From contig NZ_CP014646.1 in NCBI RefSeq assembly GCF_001051995.2, positions 3,224,001 through 3,288,000 of the forward strand: a stretch of 64,000 bases of DNA. The letters run 5' to 3'. Below the pieces are notes generated by a model. It saw nothing but the letters and a program-made list of their open reading frames with translations. It did no database searches and was not told where the DNA came from. Positions 10,794 through 19,193 of the stretch are shown here, in pieces (within the stretch, counting starts at the first letter, position 1; each line of letters begins with the position of its first letter). The DNA is from Thauera humireducens. GTDB taxonomy: Bacteria; Pseudomonadota; Gammaproteobacteria; Burkholderiales; Rhodocyclaceae. A program made the translations under genes and the position numbers.

Positions 10794-12521
10794 TCAGAGT
10801 CCTTCTGCGCTTTTTATTACGTAACGCCAATGAGGATGAAACTCCCCCTCTTCAACGCGATTGGCTGCCTCTTCAGTCCAGGCAAGACGTTTCGCGTTCG
10901 AAGAACGGAACCACGCCAACTTGGTCGTGAGCGCCTGAAGAGTAAATTCGACATGACGTACCGGATCTATACCCCTATTGGCAGGAAGTGATCCCTTTAA
11001 TAGCAACACATTGAGGTGCCGCATACTTGTCAGAGACCAAACATAGTCCAAGGTATCTATATCCCGATGCTGGTTGCAGAAGAGGCATCCCGCGGGGTGA
11101 GTACAATCGGGCTTGGGCGTTCCATCCGGCAAATCGGGTATTGCAGTTGCAACGCCACTGCATATACCCGGACCAACGGATGGTAGGGGCGCGGCGATCA
11201 GTCTTGGATCATTTTTTCTCCAGAAAAGCGTGAACTCCGATAGTGCCAACTGGAGGCTCGGTTTCTCGTAGTGTCGAAGGAGAGTCTCTCTTGTATGCTG
11301 AGCCTGCTCAGCCGTTAAAGCGGAATCGTTCGAGTAACGCAATAACCAGTTTATTCTTGTTTTGCGCAGCTCGCGCGGGGCGATGAAACGAATGTTCGTT
11401 AGCCTGCAATATTTGTATCGGATTCTATCGAAGCCAGGCGTTGTGGTGTCGCTCGATCCATGCGGACGTATGAACGGGAAAAGAAGTTGGGGACGTTCGC
11501 TCAAGAATATCTTATCGCACCAATTGAGATAGCGTTCGAAATGCGGTTTGTAGCTGGAAAAAATTTCAAAAAGAACGCTGCCTTGGCGTCGATGCTTGTA
11601 ATCTTTAACCTCATATCCGTCGGTCGTGCTCTTATAGCTAAATTGAGAGCGCTTCAATCTGCTCGCCTGACTGAGATTCATGCCGGTTTGAGCGATAAAA
11701 ACGAGTAGCTCGAGTGCTATACGAAGATTGATTGCCGGAAATCGAGTGCGAGTGCTACGCTCGGCTTCCCAAGCGGCCCTTAGTTTCAAGACAGTTGCGG
11801 TAGATGCTTTGTGCTCATATCCGTCCTTTAAGCAGGCTACTTTTTCTGGGTTGGCAAGCCAACACCACTCATCAGCGATTTTCCCGTCTGGCAGTGGAAT
11901 TCTTATTGGAAGGGATCCGTAGATGGCGTCAACATCGAGGTGTTCTATTAGTTGCACGCAAAGTTGGCCAAAGGCGAACGTTTCAGCGAGAATTTTTTTG
12001 TCCGCTGCGATTGAATCTGTGTGGCGGTGCTTCTTTGGAAAAGATATACATGACGTGAGAATCAATGGTTGTGCGAGTTCAAGGGCGGCGGTCAGGATGC
12101 TTGATACAACCAATGCCTCTGTGTAAACGGTGCTTTCGGAGTACTTGAGTTTGCGAACCTGAAGTTTCTTGGATTCGCACCATTGTCGATATTTGTCCTC
12201 GACAGTTTCTATGTCAAATACCCCTCCGGTGCTCTCGATCCAAGTAATGAAATGGCGAAGCCTTCTTATCGTATCCTCTGCTGTCCTTAAGGATCTGCCG
12301 CCTTGGATGCGCGCGAGAATTTCGTCGTGTATTTTTGTTAATAGCGGAATCCGTTCAGGTAGGGGTGGACCGAGTTGGTTATTGGCTATGGCTCGAATTG
12401 CAGCTTTTGGATGGGCTCGTGCGGCCCCGAGGTAGAACAGTGTGCTGAGGTTCCAGGGGGATTTATTTTTACTGAAATTTACTGACGGGAAAGTGAGATC
12501 TGGTAAGTCGGGATCTAGCAT
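10794..12521 (-). CDS. Tyrosine-recombinase-like protein (second of three), altered active site
   Basis: A 575-residue protein in the middle of the recombinase operon, one base from each neighbour. The C-terminal half has the integrase layout: FIAQTGMNLSQASRL where the first Arg box is expected, PRELRKTRINWLLR where H-x-x-R is expected, and ETLLRHYEK with a possible Tyr. The first box has Asn instead of Arg and the second has Arg instead of His. It may therefore be catalytically weak or a structural partner of the other two. A Cys/His group (CTHPAGCLFCNQH) near residue 490 could bind metal. Confidence 0.78.
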   Translation of the reverse strand: MLDPDLPDLTFPSVNFSKNKSPWNLSTLFYLGAARAHPKAAIRAIANNQLGPPLPERIPLLTKIHDEILARIQGGRSLRTAEDTIRRLRHFITWIESTGGVFDIETVEDKYRQWCESKKLQVRKLKYSESTVYTEALVVSSILTAALELAQPLILTSCISFPKKHRHTDSIAADKKILAETFAFGQLCVQLIEHLDVDAIYGSLPIRIPLPDGKIADEWCWLANPEKVACLKDGYEHKASTATVLKLRAAWEAERSTRTRFPAINLRIALELLVFIAQTGMNLSQASRLKRSQFSYKSTTDGYEVKDYKHRRQGSVLFEIFSSYKPHFERYLNWCDKIFLSERPQLLFPFIRPHGSSDTTTPGFDRIRYKYCRLTNIRFIAPRELRKTRINWLLRYSNDSALTAEQAQHTRETLLRHYEKPSLQLALSEFTLFWRKNDPRLIAAPLPSVGPGICSGVATAIPDLPDGTPKPDCTHPAGCLFCNQHRDIDTLDYVWSLTSMRHLNVLLLKGSLPANRGIDPVRHVEFTLQALTTKLAWFRSSNAKRLAWTEEAANRVEEGEFHPHWRYVIKSAEGL

Positions 12522-12522
12522 C

Positions 12523-13776
12523 CTACTTTCCTTGGATTTTTTCTTTCAAACAGAGAAAGGTTTCTGTGAATGCGTTTGCTACCTGTATTTTTGCTTCTGT
12601 GTGCTCGATAAATTGAATGTAGCGAAATGTAGTGCTAGCATTCTTGTGCAGCATTGCTTGTCGAACGAACTCTAGCGCTGCTTTGTGGTTGGCCACTTTT
12701 AGACATAGTGACATCAGCCATGTCCCAAACGTTGCTCTGGTCTGATGGAAATGGAATTTTTGGAGGAATTTCAAGCCGTTTTCTCGGCCCTTGCGGCGAA
12801 GATCAACCATCTCTCGACCGATGGAGGAGGGTTTGTATGGACGATTGAATCTGGTAAGGAACAAGAGTCTCTTATATTGGTGTTCGGATTTTATGGCGCG
12901 GTCTAGTCGGCGGCGTGATGTTGCGTATTGACGCAGGAGTGACATGAGTTCATTTGGGATCATGAGTTCACCGCTGACATCAAATTTTGTCGCAATTTGA
13001 GTTCCAGGGCCGACAGGAAGGACCCACATTCCAGGGGTATGGGGATCTTGTATTGCGCTCTCAAGTGCAGTGGTCGTGAATGATAGGATTGTTCCGAGTC
13101 GGGCTCCGGTGTAGAACCCGATTAATAGGATTAGGTACAGTTCGGATGATGTATTTTCACGGGCGAAAGAGATTAATGCGGACATATGTTCTTCCGTAAG
13201 GGGAAGGAGTCCGTCCTCTAGGATCAGCCCCGGCCGAGGACGATTTGGAATTGATATGTCCGTTGTAACGCGCTGAATTGTCCTTTCAAAGCCGACGCTA
13301 TCGTAGTAGTGAACGATGATTGAGCGGTCTTGCCACAACGGGGTGCTGGATCCGATGAAGCCGCGTGCGGCAGCGTATCGGTAGAATCGGATAACCGCCC
13401 TCATCCGTGCCGTGGTGGTGGATGGAGCCAAAGTGCCCTGATCGCGCTGTTCGACTAAAGCGCCGCGATAGCGGACTATGACTCGGCTTGCTTTGAGTTT
13501 TGGAAAGTGGCGCCAGTCTGCTTCGGTTGATTCCAGCCAATCAGCGTATTTGTGAAGGTGCTCGAAGAGGTTCCGGATCGTAGCTAGTTTTTGGTCTTTG
13601 GTTCGCGCCATTTCTAGTGACCAAAGGTTTGCTTCGCGCCAGGGTCTTCCATCCCGCCAGTAGATCTGTGGGAGTCGGTCAACGACCTTAATGGTTGTAT
13701 CAAGGACCCAAGTGACCTTGCGATCGATTACTTCTACGCGGTGAGGAACGTAGTGGATGTATTCGAGGTTCGCCAT
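12523..13776 (-). CDS. Tyrosine recombinase/integrase (first of three)
   Basis: A 417-residue site-specific recombinase with an N-terminal SAM-like DNA-binding part (about 60-170) and a catalytic domain (about 190-400). The boxes are clear: TGARLGTILSF (Arg), HQTRATFGTW (H-x-x-R) and LHKNASTTFRYIQF (His and Tyr nucleophile). It is the most complete of the three recombinases and opens the operon. A divergent regulator pair lies just upstream. It should act on the ends of the element that carries it, but I could not locate attachment sites. Confidence 0.88.
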   Translation of the reverse strand: MANLEYIHYVPHRVEVIDRKVTWVLDTTIKVVDRLPQIYWRDGRPWREANLWSLEMARTKDQKLATIRNLFEHLHKYADWLESTEADWRHFPKLKASRVIVRYRGALVEQRDQGTLAPSTTTARMRAVIRFYRYAAARGFIGSSTPLWQDRSIIVHYYDSVGFERTIQRVTTDISIPNRPRPGLILEDGLLPLTEEHMSALISFARENTSSELYLILLIGFYTGARLGTILSFTTTALESAIQDPHTPGMWVLPVGPGTQIATKFDVSGELMIPNELMSLLRQYATSRRRLDRAIKSEHQYKRLLFLTRFNRPYKPSSIGREMVDLRRKGRENGLKFLQKFHFHQTRATFGTWLMSLCLKVANHKAALEFVRQAMLHKNASTTFRYIQFIEHTEAKIQVANAFTETFLCLKEKIQGK

Positions 13777-13806
13777 TGCGTAATTACTTTTGAGCTGATT
13801 CGTGGT

Positions 13807-14034
13807 TCAGTGTCGCTGGGTGGATTTGTGGCGGAGGGCTATTGCGATCAGGCGGGCCTCGCCTCGCTTTCCGAATGGGCGTCCTCTAAGGAGCGCATCA
13901 ACTACATGAGGGGGGAAACCGTGTGCTTTCGCCCAGGCCGCGATTGTCCGTCCCGTTTCGTTAAAACCGGGCTGATTGCATCGGTTCAAGCATCCGCCAC
14001 GCGGCACCCCGTCTCGAGTACGCATGAGATACAT
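13807..14034 (-). CDS. Small helix-turn-helix DNA-binding protein (Cro-like position)
   Basis: About 75 residues, with the segment GRTIAAWAKAHGFPPHVVDA followed by LLRGRPFGKRGEARLIAIAL, typical of short phage-type DNA-binding proteins. It lies 30 bases upstream of and in the same direction as the recombinase operon, and its start is 30 bases from the divergent XRE gene. The start may be ATG 14034 or 14025; neither has a clear ribosome-binding site. The back-to-back pair of regulators in front of recombinases looks like a phage-style switch (inference). Confidence 0.65.
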   Translation of the reverse strand: MYLMRTRDGVPRGGCLNRCNQPGFNETGRTIAAWAKAHGFPPHVVDALLRGRPFGKRGEARLIAIALRHKSTQRH

Positions 14035-14064
14035 TGAAGCTACGTTTGTCGGAAAAGTCAACAA

Positions 14065-14496
14065 ATGGAACAAAGCAATCCAAAACGAAACACCAAAGGG
14101 CTCGGCTACGGGGACAGGATCAGGGAGGAGAGGGCAAGGTTGCGGATGACCCAAGCGCAGTTCGCCAGTTTGGCGGGGGTATCGAGGGCTGCTCAGGTGC
14201 ACTATGAACTTGGGCAGCGGGTTCCAGATCTGAACTACCTCGCTGCGCTTGATTCGTATGCGGATGTGTCATACATCATCACTGGCGAGTCGACGCTGCA
14301 GCAGTGCTCCAAGGCCCTCGATTTGAGAATTTGTGAGGTGATCTTTGCTGCAATCGACGCTTGGGCAGATGAGTCAAACAGATCGGTGAGTGCGAAACTC
14401 AGGGCTGAGTTGTTTCTCTTGTTCTATCAGCAGTTCTCGGCGACTGGTAGGGTGGAGCCTGGATGGATTAAGACGACGCTGAGTCTTGTGAAGTGA
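14065..14496 (+). CDS. XRE-family transcriptional regulator
   Basis: A 143-residue protein with an N-terminal XRE helix-turn-helix (about residues 17-70: RLRMTQAQFASLAGVSRAA, then HYELGQRVPDLNYL and YIITGE). The C-terminal 65 residues are helical and probably for dimerisation. It is transcribed away from the recombinase operon and the small HTH gene, so it is a good candidate repressor of the recombinases. The next gene starts 7 bases after its stop. Confidence 0.85.
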   Translation: MEQSNPKRNTKGLGYGDRIREERARLRMTQAQFASLAGVSRAAQVHYELGQRVPDLNYLAALDSYADVSYIITGESTLQQCSKALDLRICEVIFAAIDAWADESNRSVSAKLRAELFLLFYQQFSATGRVEPGWIKTTLSLVK

Positions 14497-14503
14497 TGTT
14501 GGG

Positions 14504-14830
14504 GTGTTAGTCGTGAATGCTGAAGAGACGAAGATGTTTGACGCAGTGCGCCGTGTTCTCAGACTCGCTGACCAAGCCAATGAGCTTGCCGCCGATCGTA
14601 AATGCGAGTGGCAGTGTACGCATTCTTCCGAGGCAGGCAGGTACGATGCTGCTATCGCCGAAATCTGCTTCGGGCTAGGGATGCTGGCTATCGCGCTATT
14701 TGCGGCGCTCATAGCTGCCGTGATGATTGATGTCGTGAACAAAGTGTTGTTTTCCGCCTTTTCGTTGGTATCTCTGATCGGCTCAGTCATTCGGCTCGAC
14801 CGGATAGGGCGGGCGTTCAGAGCGAAATAG
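14504..14830 (+). CDS. Hypothetical small membrane protein
   Basis: About 108 residues starting at GTG 14504, 7 bases after the XRE gene. Residues about 53-95 form two hydrophobic helices (ICFGLGMLAIALFAALIAA and VLFSAFSLVSLIGSVIRL); the N-terminus is soluble and charged and the C-terminus is a short basic tail. I do not recognise the family. Its place behind the regulator suggests it belongs to the same mobile module. Confidence 0.5.
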   Translation: MLVVNAEETKMFDAVRRVLRLADQANELAADRKCEWQCTHSSEAGRYDAAIAEICFGLGMLAIALFAALIAAVMIDVVNKVLFSAFSLVSLIGSVIRLDRIGRAFRAK

Positions 14831-14995
14831 GAGTTCGGATGCCAGCGGACCTTGGAGCTGACGTTCCATAGAGACGTATGCTTTCGGTGGCGGCGGTAGG
14901 TCAGAGAGTAGATCGAGATCGGCATGCGAGCGGGTGCGAGTTGATGGGGTGCCGTGTGCGACAATCCCGCCCGAACTCAACCGCTCGAACACCCG

Positions 14996-15670
14996 ATGAC
15001 CACCCGCCAAGCCCCCGAAATCTTCCAGATCCCGCTCGACGAGCTCGACCCGGTGGGCCTGCCGCCACGCGGCACGGCCGAGTTCGAGCAGGCGGTGATC
15101 GGGCGCTACGCGCTCGACTACGCGGCGCGCGGTTGGCAGGCCGTGGTGGCGGTCGATGACGCGTTCGTGCGCGTGGTCGCGGTCCCCGAGCGCGGGGTCG
15201 AGCCGAAGGCCTACGTGCTGGGGCTGCTGCAAAACGGCTTCCTGGAGGATGCGCTGCCGGTGCTCGAGGCGCTCGACGGCATGCTCGACGACGCTGAACT
15301 CGCCTACAGCCACGGGTTGTGTTTGTCCGAACTGGGGCGACCGGCAGAGGCGGTCGCCCCGCTGCAGCGGGCGGTCGAACTCGACCCCACGCACGCGAAC
15401 GCGTTCATCGCGCTCGGGGTAGCGTTCGCGCGCACCGGGCGCGCCGACGAGGCGGCCAACGCGCTGCGCGACGCGGTCAAGCTCGAGCCCGAGAACGCCT
15501 TCGCCAAGCGCAACCTGGCGGCGGTGCTGATGCGGTCCGGCCGGGCGGCCGAGGCGCTGCCGTTCTTCCGCCAGGCGGCGAGCCTCGCGCCGGCCGATCC
15601 GGGTGTCACTGACCGCCACAATAGAGCCACCGATGATCGGCATATAGAAGCCACTCGAACCGGGCTCTGA
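14996..15670 (+). pseudogene. TPR-repeat protein, 3' end replaced by an IS21-type end
   Basis: From ATG 14996 the protein reads as a normal high-GC gene with tetratricopeptide repeats at about residues 70-200 (for example PLQRAVELDPTHANAFIALG, VKLEPENAFAKRNLAAVLM). Coding character stops at about residue 202 (LAPADPG). From 15604 the DNA is an IS21-type terminus, and the last 22 codons to the TGA at 15670 are translated element sequence. The lost C-terminal part is not found elsewhere in the window. The base composition of the intact part is core-like, so it may be a host gene broken by the island. Confidence 0.8.
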
Positions 15671-16020
15671 CGGACGTCGTTGGGGGGTCAAGAATCGATG
15701 TTTTTCGGGGTGGTGGCAAGGGCGCTTTTCGCCCGATTCGGTCCCTGTCGGGGCGCACGGTAGGAGGCCCCGTCGAGGGTGAGGCAGTAGGCGTTGTGGC
15801 GCAGGCGGTCGACGGTGGCCGAGGCCAGCAGCCGGTTACCGGGGAAGGCCTGGTCCCACTCGGTGAAGTCGAGGTTGCTGGTGACGAGGGTGGCAGCACG
15901 CTCGTAGCGCTCGGCGATGAGGTCGTGCAGATCCTCGTCGGCGGGGGCGCGAAGGGGTTTGAGGCCGAAGTCGTCGATGATGAGCACCGGCACGCGGGCC
16001 AGTTGCTGCAGCTTGCGCTC
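15604..16020 (-). mobile_element. Remnant of an IS21-family element (right end plus 3' part of istB)
   Basis: The stretch beginning tgtcactgaccgccac at 15604 has the look of an IS21-family terminus and abuts the broken TPR gene. It runs into the 3' half of istB on the minus strand. The istA gene and the other end are missing; the IS66 remnant takes over at about 16018. Confidence 0.75.
15688..16020 (-). pseudogene. istB ATPase, N-terminally truncated
   Basis: About 110 C-terminal residues of the IstB helper ATPase of IS21 elements. The Walker B segment PVLIIDDFGLKPL is present, as is the family segment SNLDFTEWDQAFPGN. The Walker A half, which should lie beyond 16020, is replaced by IS66 sequence. 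The fragment has no ATP-binding loop and cannot work. Confidence 0.85.
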
Positions 16021-16352
16021 ACAGCGAAGCTTTCAAGCGGTCGGTGGTCTCGGCGTGTTGTGAGCCAGGCGTCTCGGTGGCTGGGATTGCCTTGGCCAAC
16101 GGTCTGAACGCCAATCAGGTCCATCGCTGGATGCGCGAGCGCGGCATCGAGCCGCCGAGCCGGCGCAAGGCTGACAGCGCAGCGCTCACCGCTTTGGCTG
16201 AGCCGGGCTTTGTCCCCGTGCAGGTCGCTCCCGCAGTCGAGGCGCGGGTGATCCGCCTCGAGGCGCAGCGTGGCAACGCCCGCGTCAAGCTCGAGTGGCC
16301 GCTCGAGGCCGCCGAGGCGTGTGGTGTATGGCTGCGCGAGTGGCTCGCATGA
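16018..16352 (+). pseudogene. IS66 TnpA, 5' truncated
   Basis: An in-frame reading begins at about 16018 with HSEAFKRSVVSACCEPGVS and continues SVAGIALANGLNANQVHRW, the helix-turn-helix region of IS66 OrfA. The first residues and the start codon are lost at the junction with istB. It ends in an ATGA overlap with tnpB. Confidence 0.8.
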
Positions 16353-16678
16353 TCCGCATCGAGGCGCTGTGGCTGTCGGCCGCGCCACTGGACATGCGCG
16401 CAGGCATGGACACGCTGCTCGCGCAGGTGGTGCGCGTGTTCGGCGAGGCGCAGCCGCATCACGCGTATCTCTTCAGCAATCGGCGCGGCACCCGCTTGAA
16501 GGTGCTGGTCCATGACGGTTTCGGGGTGTGGCTCGCGTGCCGGCGCCTGAACCAGGGCCGGTTTCACTGGAGGGAGGGCCAGGACGGTGTCGCACTCACC
16601 CGGGCGCAGTTCGACGCGCTGGTGCTCGGGCTGCCATGGCAGCGGCTGGGCGACGGCGGTGTGATCCGGACACTCTGA
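16349..16678 (+). CDS. tnpB: IS66 accessory protein TnpB
   Basis: A complete 109-residue IS66 Orf2 protein. It starts in an ATGA overlap with tnpA and has the family core DMRAGMDTLLAQVV, HAYLFSNRRGTRLKVL and FHWREGQDGVALT. It is an accessory factor for IS66 transposition, but the element around it is broken, so it is orphaned here. Confidence 0.9.
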   Translation: MIRIEALWLSAAPLDMRAGMDTLLAQVVRVFGEAQPHHAYLFSNRRGTRLKVLVHDGFGVWLACRRLNQGRFHWREGQDGVALTRAQFDALVLGLPWQRLGDGGVIRTL

Positions 16679-16739
16679 ACACGCGCTATCGGCGGATGCC
16701 CCGATGGTGGCGGATGCGTGCAGCGGACATGATCGATCC

Positions 16740-17246
16740 ATGCCGCTGCCCGCCGACCTCGATCAACTGGATGCCGACGCCTTGCGTCGCCTGCTCATCG
16801 AGCAGGAGCGCGAACTCGTATGGCGCCAGACCAAGATCGAGCGGCTCACGCATGAGCTGGCGCTGCACAAGCGTCATCGCTTCGGCGTGAAGGCCGAGCG
16901 CCTGTCCACCGAGCAGGTGCAGCTCTTCGAGGAGACCGCCGAGGCCGATCTGGCGGCGATGAGCGAAGAGCTCGAGCAATTGCAACCGGATACCAGCAAG
17001 AGCCAGCAGCCCAAGGGGCAGGCCCGGCGCAAGCCGTTGCCGCCCGAGCTGCCGCGCACCGAGATCCGTCACGAACCCGACTCGACCACCTGCGCCTGCG
17101 GCTGCCAGATGCGCCGCATCGGCGAGGACGTGGCCGAGAAGCTCAACTGCGGCCGAAGCTTGTTCGGGCGCCGCTGCGAATGGTTGGATCTACTGGGGTC
17201 TCAAGAAACAATCCCCGAGATCATCCGGAGCGGCCTCAGGGGTTGA
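16740..17246 (+). pseudogene. IS66 TnpC transposase, truncated after about 140 residues
   Basis: It starts at ATG 16740 (MPLPADLDQLDADALRRLL) with the leucine-zipper-like N-terminus and the zinc-finger start TTCACGCQMRRIGEDVAEKL. After LNC (about 17150) the family sequence stops, and about 30 unrelated residues lead to a TGA at 17246. The catalytic DDE domain, which makes up most of the usual 500 residues, is absent. Confidence 0.85.
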
Positions 17247-17287
17247 TCGGCAAAAGAAGCGCAGCCGGTAGAAATAACGGCAAGTTG

Positions 17288-17788
17288 TTATATATTCGAT
17301 TCAAAGAAGTCGGCTAGTATTTTTGCGTCTTTTTCGAGCACGGTTGACTGCACTATTTTTCTGCTTGGTGTTATTTCTTGAATCTTTATTTCCTGGTGCC
17401 TGGGGCCCCAAAAAATATAAAATAATTTGCAATTCAGCTTACTGCTCAGCTTCAGCAAGACATCCAGTCGCCTCCAATCCTCTGATTGATAGTTCTCGCA
17501 CGATTCGCTGTCTATGGGGGATGGTAGGTTGTGGGTTTTGAATTCGCCAATTAAACGCGCGACACCATCTCTAATAAGAATAAAATCTAGGTCTCCTGGA
17601 AAAGGATCTGCGCTACCACTCTCTATAAATTCATTTGCGAGAAAACATTCGATCGCCGACGTTGCCACAGTGATGGGTTTAGGGTTTGAAAATGACCGGC
17701 CTCGATAAAACCTAATGTGCTCAGCAAGCCCGTGATAATCAACATACCGCCGTCTCGCTCTCCCAGAGTGGCGGCATGCTGCACCCAT
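17288..17788 (-). CDS. Hypothetical protein with PD-(D/E)xK-nuclease-like motif, N-terminus uncertain
   Basis: Up to 166 residues; clear coding character runs from about residue 15 (YVDYHGLAEHIRFYRG) to the end. The segment GDLDFILIRDGVARLIGEFK places an Asp 17 residues before an E-x-K (GEFKTHN), the pattern of PD-(D/E)xK nuclease folds (inference only). The gene is AT-rich compared with its neighbours. A second minus-strand frame over 17623-18030 also looks coding upstream (HRLPSVTDEVVDPIGAVAG), so the gene may be longer and frameshifted near 17740. I do not recognise the family. Confidence 0.5.
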   Translation of the reverse strand: MGAACRHSGRARRRYVDYHGLAEHIRFYRGRSFSNPKPITVATSAIECFLANEFIESGSADPFPGDLDFILIRDGVARLIGEFKTHNLPSPIDSESCENYQSEDWRRLDVLLKLSSKLNCKLFYIFWGPRHQEIKIQEITPSRKIVQSTVLEKDAKILADFFESNI

Positions 17789-18153
17789 CCGGCAACTGCA
17801 CCTATCGGATCAACTACCTCATCGGTGACAGAAGGGAGCCGGTGCCGCATGCCACCAACCCTGCGCCTTACGACCAGGGGCGTCGAGCATTTCGGGAGCG
17901 GTTCGTCACGGCCTGATCGAAGATCGAGTGACTGGGGACGGACGCAGGTAAAATTCCGGTAAACGGGAATCAACTGGCGTACTGTCTGATGCACTCGGCT
18001 GGCGACCACGGGGCTGGGCGCAACTGGCACGATCGTCTCCCGTGGCTGAATTCTGAGGGTTAGTGGGGCGCTTACGGCCCAAGGGGAAACTTGGTCGATG
18101 CGCGGCCAGCCTGCTCTTAGATTACTTCGCGTCTGGTGGCGTGAGTCCGGGAT
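17789..18153. other. Stretch without a convincing gene
   Basis: It may hold the frameshifted 5' part of the minus-strand gene that precedes it (open on the minus strand to 18030). Otherwise I see no gene, repeat or hairpin I can name. It separates two minus-strand hypothetical genes. Confidence 0.3.
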
Positions 18154-19068
18154 TCACGCCGAGAAAGCCGTGGAACGTAGAGGTGGCCCTGGATTGAGAT
18201 GGGGCACAACCTCCTCCGTCAAGAGCGCATACCACTCATCACTCCGCATTGAGCCTGGAGACTCGACCCGCAGTCGGAAGAAGGGCATGCCAAGTAGGCG
18301 AAAAATCGCATTCTTCATCTCATCGCGAACGCGAACCTTTGGCTGGTCGTGGTAGGCGCTGTCAAGCTCAAAGGCGGCAACCGGTCGACCATCATCGGGG
18401 ACCACCAGGACTGCATCAAGGCGACACTGCCGACCATATGCCCAGACTTTTTCGCCAAGCAGGTGCTTCATCTTTGAGACGTCCGCCACTTGGTCCAACG
18501 GATAGTTGGGTAGTGCCATGAAGGCTGGAAAGCGAAGGGTCAACGCATGAAGGAAGGTGCGCTCCTGCTCACTCCGAAAGACCGATCTGCGTCTACCTGC
18601 GGTTTCGGCGGCGGAGAGGGGCCCAAATTCCATGAAGGTGCTCTGCACGAAGCGGCGGACCTCGATAACAGGTCCCACCAGATCCTGGTTGCGCGCTCGA
18701 GGCGACGGCTGGCGACTCTGTGCGCGAGAGAGCCGATTCTCAAGCAGCCGGTTTCGCTCCCCCAACAACTGCAAGGTCTTGGACTTGAGGCGTGCGGCGA
18801 GTTCCAGAATGACGTCGTGCGGCGCGAGCAGCGTTCCGGCAAGCAGAAAGGTCTCGTAGGCTCTCATGAGGGGCTTTGGGGGATGTGCGCAATCCTCAAT
18901 GAGAAGACACAGTGCCTCCCCGCCGAGCGCCTTGACATAGTCATCGACCTTCGCCAGAGCCTGCAACGGAGGGGAACGGAAAGCTGTCAGAAAGGCCTCG
19001 TGCTCCCTCTGGTGCAGATGGGCACGCAACTGCCTTAGTAGTGCGATTCCGCTCGGGTTCTGGACCAC
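18154..19068 (-). CDS. DUF2726-like protein (putative PD-(D/E)xK nuclease-type domain)
   Basis: A 304-residue protein. The C-terminal part (about 190-290) matches the DUF2726 layout: FMALPNYPLDQVADVS, then RLDAVLVVPDDGRPVAAFEL, then DSAYHDQPKVRVRDEMKNAI and LLGMPFFRLRVE. The conserved D, E-x-D/S-x-H and K positions fit a restriction-endonuclease-like fold described for this domain. The N-terminal 180 residues are helical and unassigned. It is divergent from a small XRE gene 125 bases away. This could be an antiphage or DNA-repair gene; nothing here proves that. Confidence 0.7.
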   Translation of the reverse strand: MVQNPSGIALLRQLRAHLHQREHEAFLTAFRSPPLQALAKVDDYVKALGGEALCLLIEDCAHPPKPLMRAYETFLLAGTLLAPHDVILELAARLKSKTLQLLGERNRLLENRLSRAQSRQPSPRARNQDLVGPVIEVRRFVQSTFMEFGPLSAAETAGRRRSVFRSEQERTFLHALTLRFPAFMALPNYPLDQVADVSKMKHLLGEKVWAYGRQCRLDAVLVVPDDGRPVAAFELDSAYHDQPKVRVRDEMKNAIFRLLGMPFFRLRVESPGSMRSDEWYALLTEEVVPHLNPGPPLRSTAFSA

Positions 19069-19127
19069 AGTCTTTCAGCTAGGGGGGGATGGCGTGGGAT
19101 AGTACGGCGCGCCGCGCGCATTGTCAC

Positions 19128-19163
19128 TCATAGCGCGTGGCCTCATAGAGTGCCAGTTCATAG
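19128..19163 (+). promoter_or_regulatory. Three phased TCATAG repeats, probable XRE operator
   Basis: The hexamer tcatag occurs at 19128, 19143 and 19158, exactly 15 bases apart, in the gap between the divergent DUF2726 and XRE genes. Such regular direct repeats 30 bases before a small XRE gene suggest an operator for autoregulation. Confidence 0.45.
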
Positions 19164-19193
19164 CATCGGCCGAAATCGACTTTACGGCCACAA

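Larger units (their letters stand above)
16018..17160 (+). mobile_element. Remnant of an IS66-family element (tnpA', tnpB, tnpC')
   Basis: The three-gene layout of IS66 is visible: the end of tnpA, a complete tnpB and the first third of tnpC. Both element ends are gone. The left junction is inside istB near 16018 and the right junction inside tnpC near 17150. It is evidently a secondary insertion into the IS21 remnant followed by deletion. Confidence 0.85.
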
